Source of the DNA: Burkholderiales bacterium
GTDB taxonomy: Bacteria; Pseudomonadota; Gammaproteobacteria; Burkholderiales; Burkholderiaceae_C
Direction of reading: 5' to 3'
DNA: 49,353 nt
NCBI GenBank assembly: GCA_947446855.1
Contig: CANFIH010000012.1
Coordinates: 1-49,353, forward strand
Positions 7,988 through 14,970 of the stretch are shown piece by piece; within the stretch, counting starts at the first letter, position 1, and each line of letters begins with the position of its first letter. The translations under genes were made by a program, and so were the position numbers. The notes under the pieces were generated by a model. It did not search any database, had not been told where the DNA came from, and saw nothing but the letters and a program-made list of their open reading frames with translations.

Positions 7988-9321
7988 TTGGGTTGCGTGG
8001 CGATGCGCGAAGCCAGCCACACCAGCGCCAGCACCGGCGCACCCAGCAGGGCCGTGCTGTTGAAGAAGTTGGCATAGCCATAGGCATCCACATACACGCC
8101 CGAATAGCCGGCCACAAATTTCGGCAGCAGCAGCATCATGGAGCTGAACATGGCGTATTGCGTGGCCGAGTAATTCACATTGGTCAGCGAGGACAGGTAG
8201 GCAATAAAGGCCGAGGAGGCAATGCCGCTGGCCAGGTTGTCGGCCGAGATCACAAACACCAGCTTGCCCACGTCGTGGCCTTGGGTCGCCAACCAAGAGA
8301 ACAGCAGGTTGCTGGCCGCACTCAGCAGCGCGCCCAGCATCAGCACGCGCATGACGCCCATGCGCAGCGCCATGGCGCCGCCGATAAAGGCGCCCACCAG
8401 CGTCATGATCACGCCAAACACCTTGGTCACCGCGGCCACCTCGTCCTTGGTGTAACCCATGTCCACATAAAACGGATTGGCCATGATGCCCATCACCACA
8501 TCGCTGATGCGGTAGGTGGCAATCAGCGCCAGGATCAGCGCAGCCTGCCAGCGGTAGCGGCGAATGAATTCGGCAAAGGGTTCGACCAGCGCGCCGCGCA
8601 GCCACTCGGCGGCATTTTTCGGGTGGGGCAGGGCGCGTGGCGCGGGCTCTTTGGAAAACAGCACCGTTAGCACGCCAGGCAACATGGACAGCGCCATCAC
8701 CAGATACGCGGTCTGCCAGGCACCCTGCTGGTAGCTGGCGGCACCGGCCACCTCCGAGCGTGCGGCAATCCACAGCGCGCCGGCGCCGGCCCAGATCATG
8801 GCCAGGCGGTAGCCGGTCTGGTAGGTGGCGGCCAGCGCGGCCTGGTGCTGGGTGTCGGCCGACTCAATGCGAAACGCATCCAGGGCAATGTCCTGGGTGG
8901 CTGAGCCAAAGGCCACGGCCATCGCGCACCACACCATGGGCGCCAGCGCCAGCTTGGGATCGGTGAAGGCCATGCTGACCAGGCCACCCATGACCATCGC
9001 CTGCGCCAGCAGCAGCCAGCTGCGCCTGCGCCCCATCCAGCGCGTCAGCAGGGGAATGGGCATGCGGTCCACCAGGGGCGACCAGACCCATTTGAAGCCA
9101 TAGGCCAGACCGACCCAGCTCAAAAAGCCAATGGTGCTGCGGTCCACCCCCGCCTCGCGCAGCCAGAAACTCAGGGTGCCGAACACCAACAGCAAGGGCA
9201 GCCCGGCCGAGAAACCCAGTGACAGCATGCGCAGCGAGGCTGGCTCCAGATAGACCCTGAGGGTTTGCGCCCAGGTGGGTTTGTCTGCCGTTGCGGCGCT
9301 GCCGTGCGTGGTTGGGGTCAT
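7978..9321 (-). CDS. AmpG-like MFS transporter (muropeptide permease family)
   Basis: A 447-residue inner-membrane transporter of the major facilitator superfamily with about 12 hydrophobic segments. The N-terminal half contains SLGFSAGLPLLLVFGTLSFW and the loop DRMPIPLLTRWMGRRRSWLL, both characteristic of the AmpG/SLC33-like branch, which imports anhydro-muropeptides for cell-wall recycling. FGSATQDIALDAFRIE near 150 is another AmpG-type signature. The frame remains open far upstream, but MTPTTHGSAA at 9321 is the best start because upstream codons overlap the divergent protease gene. Substrate is inferred from family resemblance. Confidence 0.8.
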   Translation of the reverse strand: MTPTTHGSAATADKPTWAQTLRVYLEPASLRMLSLGFSAGLPLLLVFGTLSFWLREAGVDRSTIGFLSWVGLAYGFKWVWSPLVDRMPIPLLTRWMGRRRSWLLLAQAMVMGGLVSMAFTDPKLALAPMVWCAMAVAFGSATQDIALDAFRIESADTQHQAALAATYQTGYRLAMIWAGAGALWIAARSEVAGAASYQQGAWQTAYLVMALSMLPGVLTVLFSKEPAPRALPHPKNAAEWLRGALVEPFAEFIRRYRWQAALILALIATYRISDVVMGIMANPFYVDMGYTKDEVAAVTKVFGVIMTLVGAFIGGAMALRMGVMRVLMLGALLSAASNLLFSWLATQGHDVGKLVFVISADNLASGIASSAFIAYLSSLTNVNYSATQYAMFSSMMLLLPKFVAGYSGVYVDAYGYANFFNSTALLGAPVLALVWLASRIATQPKGD

Positions 9322-9382
9322 GCGGGAATAATACTTGCTGCCCCGTTGCAAAGCCGGGCGCTGCACTCCATCTTCAGGCTCT

Positions 9383-10228
9383 ATGACTACAAACGTTTTG
9401 TTCCGCTGGCGCGCCCTGCGCGGCGCTGCTCCCTGGCTGCTGGCCCTGGCCTTGTTGCCCTTGGCCACACGAGCCCAAGAGCAGGAGGGCGTGCAGGTAG
9501 GGGGAAACTCCGCCTTTGCCAAGCTGGTGCCGGCGGAAAACGTGGAGCGTTCCGCCAGCCAGCAATATGCACACATGCTGCAACAGGCCGACGGCAAGAA
9601 GGCCCTGGCCCCTGCCGATAACGCCCAGCTTAAACGCCTGCGCGGCATTGCCCAGCGGCTCATCCCCTACGCCATTCCCTGGAACGAGCGGGCCAAACAG
9701 TGGCAGTGGGAGGTGAACCTGATCGGCTCCACCCAGATCAACGCGTTTTGCATGCCCGGTGGCAAGATTGCCTTCTACAGCGGCATTTTGAAAACCCTGC
9801 AACTCACCGATGACGAAGTGGCCATGGTCATGGGCCACGAGATTGCGCACGCCCTGCGTGAGCATGCGCGTGAGCGCATGGGCAAAAACGCGGCCACCGG
9901 CATCGGCGCCAATGTCATCACGCAGCTGTTCGGCCTGGGCCAGATCGGCCAGACCGTGACCAACTACGGTGCGCAGTTGCTCACGCTGGAGTTCAGCCGC
10001 TCCGACGAGTCCGAGGCCGATCTGGTGGGCATGGAGCTCGCGGCGCGTGCCGGCTATGACCCGCGCGCCGGCGTCACGCTGTGGCAGAAGATGGGTGCAG
10101 CCAACAAGAACGCGCCACCGCAATGGCTCTCCACCCATCCCTCCGGCAGCACCCGTATTGCCGACATCGAGGCCAACCTGCCCCGGGTGATGCCGCTGTA
10201 CCAGCGCGCCAGAAAGACCCGCGAGTAA
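9383..10228 (+). CDS. M48-family zinc metalloprotease, exported
   Basis: A 281-residue protease with an N-terminal signal sequence (about 15-31, LLALALLPLATRAQ). The zinc site HEIAH is at 152-156, and the third ligand is probably the Glu in SDESEADLVG near 208. This matches the M48C group (LoiP/YcaL/BepA-like) of periplasmic or outer-membrane quality-control proteases. A frame open to 9335 exists, but MTTNVLFRWR puts the signal peptide at the right place. It is divergent from the AmpG-like gene. A typical substrate would be misfolded outer-membrane proteins. Confidence 0.87.
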   Translation: MTTNVLFRWRALRGAAPWLLALALLPLATRAQEQEGVQVGGNSAFAKLVPAENVERSASQQYAHMLQQADGKKALAPADNAQLKRLRGIAQRLIPYAIPWNERAKQWQWEVNLIGSTQINAFCMPGGKIAFYSGILKTLQLTDDEVAMVMGHEIAHALREHARERMGKNAATGIGANVITQLFGLGQIGQTVTNYGAQLLTLEFSRSDESEADLVGMELAARAGYDPRAGVTLWQKMGAANKNAPPQWLSTHPSGSTRIADIEANLPRVMPLYQRARKTRE

Positions 10229-10279
10229 GCCTGCTGGAAGAGACGCCCGCAAGCGTTCAAAAATAGCTGCACATGGCAA

Positions 10280-10308
10280 CGCAGGGCTGCTAATCTGGCA
10301 GCCCTGCG
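10280..10308. terminator. Strong hairpin after the M48 protease gene
   Basis: CGCAGGGCTGC and GCAGCCCTGCG form an 11-base perfect stem with the loop TAATCTG, 52 bases past the protease stop. There is no T run on either side. It may be a repeat-type element, a Rho-independent terminator lacking U's, or an RNA-stabilising structure upstream of the next gene. Confidence 0.4.
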
Positions 10309-10344
10309 CCGCAAGAGCGTCGGGTTCCACAAGAGGGAGGCAAT

Positions 10345-10716
10345 ATGAATGCGAAGCGAATCGAGGGCACCCTGCTCGATTTCTGGGTGGCCAAGGCCGC
10401 CGGCTTGAAGCGCCAGGAGCAGCCACCGGCACCCGGCCAGAAGCATGACCCGGAGAGTGGCGCCTGGCATCCGGAGACCTTTCACCCCTCGGCCGACTGG
10501 ACGCATGGTGGCCCCTTGCTGTCCGACGAGTGGTTTGCCATCGAAGACATTTTGTCCGACTGGTTTGACGCCGAGTGGAGTTACGTTCCCGCCTTTCGCG
10601 CAGACCCGCTGAAGTGGTTCATGCGCGCCTACGTGGCGTTGCAATATGGCGAGGCCCTGGAGGAGTTGGACGACATCGAGGAAGGATCCAACCCGCCGCC
10701 ACTGCCCGCAGCCTAG
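10345..10716 (+). CDS. NinX-like (DUF2591) small protein
   Basis: A 123-residue protein with a strong ribosome site (GGGAGG). The core LLDFWVAKAAGLK and FHPSADWTHGGPLL matches the pattern I recall for phage NinX/DUF2591 proteins, LDxWVAKA followed by a Y/F-x-PS-x-DW-x-x-GGP segment. Such proteins occur in lambdoid phages and as solitary chromosomal genes in Burkholderiales. Function is unknown. The C-terminal tail is acidic and proline-rich. No other phage genes are near, so this is probably a domesticated copy. Confidence 0.6.
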   Translation: MNAKRIEGTLLDFWVAKAAGLKRQEQPPAPGQKHDPESGAWHPETFHPSADWTHGGPLLSDEWFAIEDILSDWFDAEWSYVPAFRADPLKWFMRAYVALQYGEALEELDDIEEGSNPPPLPAA

Positions 10717-10753
10717 AGGCGGTGGGGGTCTGCCTCGGGGTGATTGCAGCTGC

Positions 10754-12004
10754 TCAGGATTTCAGCGCCTTGTCCATGGCATCGCGGTCCAGTTCCTTCT
10801 CCCAGTGCGCCACCACCACCGTGGCCACGCCGTTGCCAATGAAGTTGGTGAGCGCCCGGGCTTCGGACATGAAGCGGTCAATGCCCAGAATCAGCGCCAG
10901 GCCGGCCACCGGAATCGTGGGCACCACCGCCAGCGTGGCTGCCAGTGTGATGAAGCCGGCACCGGTCACGCCCGAGGCACCCTTGGAGGTCAACATGGCC
11001 ACGCCCAGCATGGTGAGCTGCTGCGTCAGCGTCAGCTCGATATTGAGGGCCTGGGCCACAAACAGCGCGGCCATGGTCAGGTAGATATTGGTGCCGTCCA
11101 GGTTGAAGGAATAGCCCGAGGGCACCACCAGACCGACCACCGATTTGGAGCAACCCATGGCTTCGAGCTTGCGCATCAAAGGCACCAGGGCCGATTCGGA
11201 CGAGGAGGTGCCCAGCACCGTCAGCAATTCGTCCTTGATGTAGCCAATGAAGCGGAAGATGTTGAAGCCCACCAGCAGCGCAATGACGCCCAGCACCACG
11301 ATCACAAACAGGCCGCAGGTCAGGTAGAAGCTGCCCATCAGTTTGGCCAGCGGGCCCAGTGCCGACACGCCGTATTTGCCGATGGTGAAAGCCATGGCGC
11401 CGCCGGCGCCCAGGGGGGCCAGCTTCATGATGGCGTTCATCATGGCAAAGAAGATGTGCGAGGCCTCTTCAATGAACAGGTGCACCATCTTCTGCGACTT
11501 GCCCATGTGCACCATGGCGTAGCCGAACAGCACCGCCACCAGCAGCACCTGCAGCAGGTCGCCCGAGCCGGTGAAGGCATCGGTAAAGGTCTTGGGAATG
11601 ATGTGCAAAATGAAGTCGATGCTGCTTTGCTCACCGGCCGACTTGGCGTAGCTGGCCACGGCCTTGGCATCCAGCGTGGCGGGGTCGACATTGAAGCCGT
11701 CGCCCGGGCGCAGCACGTTCATCACCACCAGGCCGATAGCCAGAGCGAAGGTGGACACCACCTCGAAATACAGCAGCGCCTTGCCACCCACGCGGCCCAC
11801 CTTCTTCATGTCGCCCGCACCCGCAATGCCCAGCACCACGGTGCAGAAGATCACCGGGCTGATCAGCATCTTCACCAGCGAGATAAAGCCGTCGCCCAGG
11901 GGCTTGAGCTTGACCGCATCGGTGGGGCTCAGGTAGCCGAAAGTACCCCCAATCAGGATGGCAATCAAAACCCAGAAATACAAATGCCCGGTCAGTCTCT
12001 TCAC
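10754..12004 (-). CDS. dctA: C4-dicarboxylate:cation symporter DctA
   Basis: A 416-residue inner-membrane symporter of the DAACS family that imports succinate, fumarate and malate. The family motifs are intact: the serine-rich hairpin [20 protein letters not shown], the TM7 motif [19 protein letters not shown], and [15 protein letters not shown] chose GTG at 12004 ([11 protein letters not shown]) because AGGAG lies seven bases upstream; the frame also contains an ATG at 12034 without a good ribosome site. No dctBD two-component genes are adjacent. Confidence 0.93.
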   Translation of the reverse strand: MKRLTGHLYFWVLIAILIGGTFGYLSPTDAVKLKPLGDGFISLVKMLISPVIFCTVVLGIAGAGDMKKVGRVGGKALLYFEVVSTFALAIGLVVMNVLRPGDGFNVDPATLDAKAVASYAKSAGEQSSIDFILHIIPKTFTDAFTGSGDLLQVLLVAVLFGYAMVHMGKSQKMVHLFIEEASHIFFAMMNAIMKLAPLGAGGAMAFTIGKYGVSALGPLAKLMGSFYLTCGLFVIVVLGVIALLVGFNIFRFIGYIKDELLTVLGTSSSESALVPLMRKLEAMGCSKSVVGLVVPSGYSFNLDGTNIYLTMAALFVAQALNIELTLTQQLTMLGVAMLTSKGASGVTGAGFITLAATLAVVPTIPVAGLALILGIDRFMSEARALTNFIGNGVATVVVAHWEKELDRDAMDKALKS

Positions 12005-12062
12005 GTGCGTGCTCCTCGTTGATGGAGCCCGCATTCTGGGCGCATCACCGTGCGCTCACAAG

Positions 12063-12076
12063 TGTGGAAATCCACA
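12063..12076. promoter_or_regulatory. Palindrome upstream of dctA
   Basis: TGTGGA, AA, TCCACA is a perfect palindrome in the 130-base gap between divergent dctA and the following gene. It is a candidate operator for either promoter. I could not find a sigma-54 -24/-12 element of the kind known for dctA in rhizobia. Confidence 0.35.
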
Positions 12077-12134
12077 TCCGTTTGAAACCCACATAAGATA
12101 GGGCCATTCAAGACACAAGGAAGACAGCCCGCTT

Positions 12135-12629
12135 ATGACCGCCAAAACCATGAAACACAGCGCCAGCATCTGGGACGGAGAGGTCGGCGAATCCCGCTGC
12201 ATCGACGTGGTTCACTGGGAAGGTGACATCACCCCCGAGCAACTGGCCAATGTGGCCACCCAGATTTCTACCGTCTGGCAAACCGTTGATTTGCAGCTGG
12301 ACCCCACACACCCGATGCACGGCAACGTCTACCACCTGCGCAAGATGGCCGATGACGAGTACGAAGAAGCCGAGTACCAGAAACGCAAGGCTTCTTTCGA
12401 GGCCCGCTACGCCGGCAAGCGTGTCTGGGTGCACGGCTACCACCACGAAGAAGACGTGGCTAACGGTACCAGCGAGCCCTTCTATTACGACACCATGTTC
12501 AGCACGCTGTTCATCACCCTGGCCGATATCGAGGCCCTGTGCGACCAGCACTACGGCGCAGATGTGTGGGACGAGTACAGCCTGTACCTGGACGACAAGC
12601 TGCCCACGCCCCTGGCGATCGATTTTTAA
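12135..12629 (+). CDS. Uncharacterised acidic protein
   Basis: I do not recognise this 164-residue protein. It has no signal peptide or membrane segment, is rich in Asp, Glu, His and Tyr, and contains a charged central helix (DDEYEEAEYQKRKASFEARY) and an aromatic C-terminal part (WDEYSLYLDDKLPTPLAIDF). AAGGAAG lies upstream of the ATG, and a second ATG lies five codons in. It is divergent from dctA and converges on the Csp-like gene, with no clear functional link to either. Codon use resembles its neighbours. Confidence 0.7.
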   Translation: MTAKTMKHSASIWDGEVGESRCIDVVHWEGDITPEQLANVATQISTVWQTVDLQLDPTHPMHGNVYHLRKMADDEYEEAEYQKRKASFEARYAGKRVWVHGYHHEEDVANGTSEPFYYDTMFSTLFITLADIEALCDQHYGADVWDEYSLYLDDKLPTPLAIDF

Positions 12630-12653
12630 GGTCGATCAGCGCGCCTGACTGGC

Positions 12654-13091
12654 TCAGGCCTTGATGGCCTTGCACTCCTTGGCGCAGTCTGCGCAGGAGT
12701 CTGCGCAGGCCTTGCACTCGGCGTGCTTCTCGTGCTTGCGGCATTCCTTCTCGCAAATCTGGCAGGCTTCCAGCGTGAGCTTGGCCATGGCGGGAACCAG
12801 TTTGGATTGCTGCGCTGCCAGGGCTTGCAGCGCGCTGCACATGGCAATGGTCTGGTTGACGGTCTTGGCACATTCGGCCATCACCTTGTCGCCATCGGCC
12901 AGCAACACCAGGCAGTGCGCCAGGCAGGACTGGGCTTTCACGACGCAGTCGGACGTGGCATCCAGCAAGCCCTGAAACGGCGTGCCATGCATGTGGCTAT
13001 GGTCGTGGACCATCTCCTGGGCCAGTGCCGAAGTTTGTGCGGCTGCAAAAAGAGCGGCGCCGGCGCCGATCAAGCTGTCACGTCTGTTCAT
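12654..13091 (-). CDS. Csp1-like exported copper storage protein (Cys-rich four-helix bundle)
   Basis: A 145-residue protein with a twin-arginine start (MNRRDSLIGAGAALFAAAQT) followed by a mature domain with 13 cysteines, most spaced as in amphipathic helices (QICEKECRKHEKHAECKACA, SCADCAKECK). This is the pattern of Csp1-type proteins, which fold as a four-helix bundle filled with Cys and store many Cu(I) ions; Csp1 of methanotrophs is Tat-exported and, as I recall, also has 13 cysteines in the bundle. A His/Met-rich stretch (MVHDHSHMHG) follows the signal. AAAGGAG precedes the ATG. It lies next to, but 171 bases from, the copper uptake operon and probably has its own promoter. Confidence 0.85.
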   Translation of the reverse strand: MNRRDSLIGAGAALFAAAQTSALAQEMVHDHSHMHGTPFQGLLDATSDCVVKAQSCLAHCLVLLADGDKVMAECAKTVNQTIAMCSALQALAAQQSKLVPAMAKLTLEACQICEKECRKHEKHAECKACADSCADCAKECKAIKA

Positions 13092-13166
13092 GAATTACTC
13101 CTTTATGTTGATAAGCCTTAGCTCAGGCTCGCCCTAAGTTTAGCCTCGGCCCGGGGCAGTTTGCGT

Positions 13167-13230
13167 ATGCAAATACTTGCCTATGCGGGTGTATGGAAGC
13201 GGTTCATTCGCCGGTAGTGGGCATGCAAAT
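13167..13230. promoter_or_regulatory. Direct repeats upstream of the Csp-like gene
   Basis: ATGCAAAT occurs at 13167-13174 and again at 13223-13230, a centre-to-centre distance of 56 bases, in the 171-base gap before the Csp-like gene. The first copy lies in a near-palindrome, TTGCGTATGCAA (13161-13172). A possible -10 (TAAACT on the minus strand) lies closer to the gene. The regulator is unknown. Confidence 0.3.
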
Positions 13231-13262
13231 TCGGGCACAGTGTTGCGCCGGGCCATGTGCAA

Positions 13263-13742
13263 TTACCCCAGCCAGGCGCGCAGGGCTTTGGGCGTAGGCG
13301 GCCCTATGAATTTCTGCAGACGGCCTTTTTTGTCGATCAGCACCACATAGGGCGTGACGTTGGGCCAATGCGGGTCCACGCTTTGGCGGATGGCAGCTTC
13401 AAAGCCGTCGAAGGCATACATCTGCGTCAAACCCTGAAAGTGCACCGCATGGCGCAGGGCCTGGTTGCCGCCCACATCCATCATTACCACCGACAGCGGC
13501 ACGGCTTGGCCCTTGTGTGCGGCGGCGCCGGCCTGGACTTTGGCAAACGCTTCCGGGCAGGTACTGCAATAGGAGGTGGTGAACAGGTAGGCAGCTGGGC
13601 GTGGTCCGGATTGCAGCAGCGTGGCCCAGGTGCTTTCGTCAAAGTCGACCACTGCGCCGGGTGCTGCAGTGGTCTGTGCCCACGGTGCGCTGCCCGAGAG
13701 CGCCAGCAGCAGGGTCAGCAGTATTTTAAAAAGTGAGTTCAT
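13263..13742 (-). CDS. Thioredoxin-fold periplasmic protein of the copper operon
   Basis: A 159-residue exported protein: signal peptide at about 1-22 (LLTLLLALSGSAPWAQ), then a thioredoxin-like domain with the redox motif CSTC in FTTSYCSTCPEAFAKV near 58-65 and the cis-proline segment NVTPYVVLIDKKGRL near 128-142. TlpA/SCO-like proteins of this kind reduce cysteines or deliver copper in the periplasm. Its start overlaps the end of the upstream beta-propeller gene by 17 bases, so the two are translationally coupled. A likely role is to keep the Cys cluster of its neighbour, or copper itself, reduced. Confidence 0.8.
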   Translation of the reverse strand: MNSLFKILLTLLLALSGSAPWAQTTAAPGAVVDFDESTWATLLQSGPRPAAYLFTTSYCSTCPEAFAKVQAGAAAHKGQAVPLSVVMMDVGGNQALRHAVHFQGLTQMYAFDGFEAAIRQSVDPHWPNVTPYVVLIDKKGRLQKFIGPPTPKALRAWLG

Positions 13743-14964
13743 GGATCTGAGTCTTCTCTTCGGTGCGCCAGACCACCACCATGCGCGAGTCCTTGCTTAC
13801 CAGGTGAGGTTGGTCGTTATTGCCGTGCGCGCTGGCCAGCACGCGGGTCTCAAAGGTCTTGCCGGCGTCTTTGGAGAGCCAGACCTTCAGCGAGGTTTCC
13901 TTGCCCTGGAAGCTGCGCCAGACAATCGCCACCCTGTCGCCAATGGCTGCCACATCGGCATGCTCGGCCTGTGCATCGGGCAGTGCCCGCACGGTGCTGG
14001 CGATTGGTTGTCCGTCTGCGCCTAAGCGGGCGTAGCGCACGGCGGCAATGTCTGCGCCTTTTTCCTTGCGAATGCCAAACCAGACTGCGTGGTAGCCCGG
14101 GCTACCTGCGCTGTCGGCACGTGCCAGCCCGGGGCCGTGGTGCGGGCAGGCCTGGATGTTCCATTCGTCAAAGGTGGCGCGCTTGAAGGCGTTGGGTGCG
14201 CTGTCGGTCAGATTGGCAAAAGCGTGGTCGCGCGTGCTCGTGCCAAACACATGGCGCCACATTGCGCGCAATTTGCCGTCCGGGCCCTGCGCCAGCGCGA
14301 TGCGGCAGCACTCGCACGAGTGGTCGGCCACCTTGGTGTCGGGCCCGAAGGTCTGGCCGCCGTCGGTGGAGACGGCCTGGTAAATTGCCGCGCCCACATA
14401 GCCCTTGCCGCCGGCCTTGAGGTCGCGCTTGTCAATCCACACTGCATGCAGGGCACCGGCGCCGTCAAAGGCGACGGATTCAAAGCGGTGGGTGATCTCC
14501 TGCGTGTCGTGGTGCACCGTGAACGGTGCAGAGAAGTTGGCACCACCGTCGCCGCTGCGCAGCATGCGGATCCAGCCGGTGTAGGGCTTGTCCAGCGGGC
14601 GCGTGTAGGAGATTACGGCCTGACCCTGCGGGCCGAAGGCGATCTTGGGCCGGTTCTCGCCGTCGGCAGAAATCGGGTCGCCACTGGTTTCAAGCTTGTG
14701 CGGCACCGACCAGGTGGCCAGGTCGGTGCTGCGCCAGGTGCTGAGTTGTTGCTGGGCGTCCAGCCCCACGATCCACAGACTGCCGTCCGGCGCAAAGGCT
14801 GCCCCGGTAGCAAGCTGTGCACGCGGCGCATGACCCGCATGGGCGGGGGCCGCAGGCGCTGCAACCGGAGTGGCGGTTTGTGACCAGGCACTGGCGCTCA
14901 GCAACAAGGAGACACAGCCCAGTAGCAGGCCATGCAAGGGGGAGGGTAGTTTGTTTATGTTCAT
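13726..14964 (-). CDS. Exported Asp-box (BNR) beta-propeller protein with Cys cluster
   Basis: A 412-residue protein with a signal peptide (about 1-29) and the sialidase-type beta-propeller fold. Three Asp-box motifs are visible: RSGDGGANFS near 136-145, STDGGQTF near 199-206 and LSKDAGKTF near 365. Despite the fold, the arginine triad of true sialidases is not evident. Instead there is a compact thiol cluster, DHSCECCRIAL at about 214-224 (three Cys), plus CPHHGPGL near 273 and AHAGHAPR after the signal, all plausible copper ligands. It sits 6 bases after a TonB-dependent receptor gene and overlaps a thioredoxin-like gene. I infer a periplasmic copper-binding partner of the receptor. The usual label sialidase would be misleading. 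Confidence 0.75.
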   Translation of the reverse strand: MNINKLPSPLHGLLLGCVSLLLSASAWSQTATPVAAPAAPAHAGHAPRAQLATGAAFAPDGSLWIVGLDAQQQLSTWRSTDLATWSVPHKLETSGDPISADGENRPKIAFGPQGQAVISYTRPLDKPYTGWIRMLRSGDGGANFSAPFTVHHDTQEITHRFESVAFDGAGALHAVWIDKRDLKAGGKGYVGAAIYQAVSTDGGQTFGPDTKVADHSCECCRIALAQGPDGKLRAMWRHVFGTSTRDHAFANLTDSAPNAFKRATFDEWNIQACPHHGPGLARADSAGSPGYHAVWFGIRKEKGADIAAVRYARLGADGQPIASTVRALPDAQAEHADVAAIGDRVAIVWRSFQGKETSLKVWLSKDAGKTFETRVLASAHGNNDQPHLVSKDSRMVVVWRTEEKTQIHELTF

Positions 14965-14970
14965 GGTTGA

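Noticed and set aside
13726..14964. True exo-alpha-sialidase
   Set aside because: Only the Asp-box fold is supported; the Arg triad is not evident and the neighbours are copper genes.
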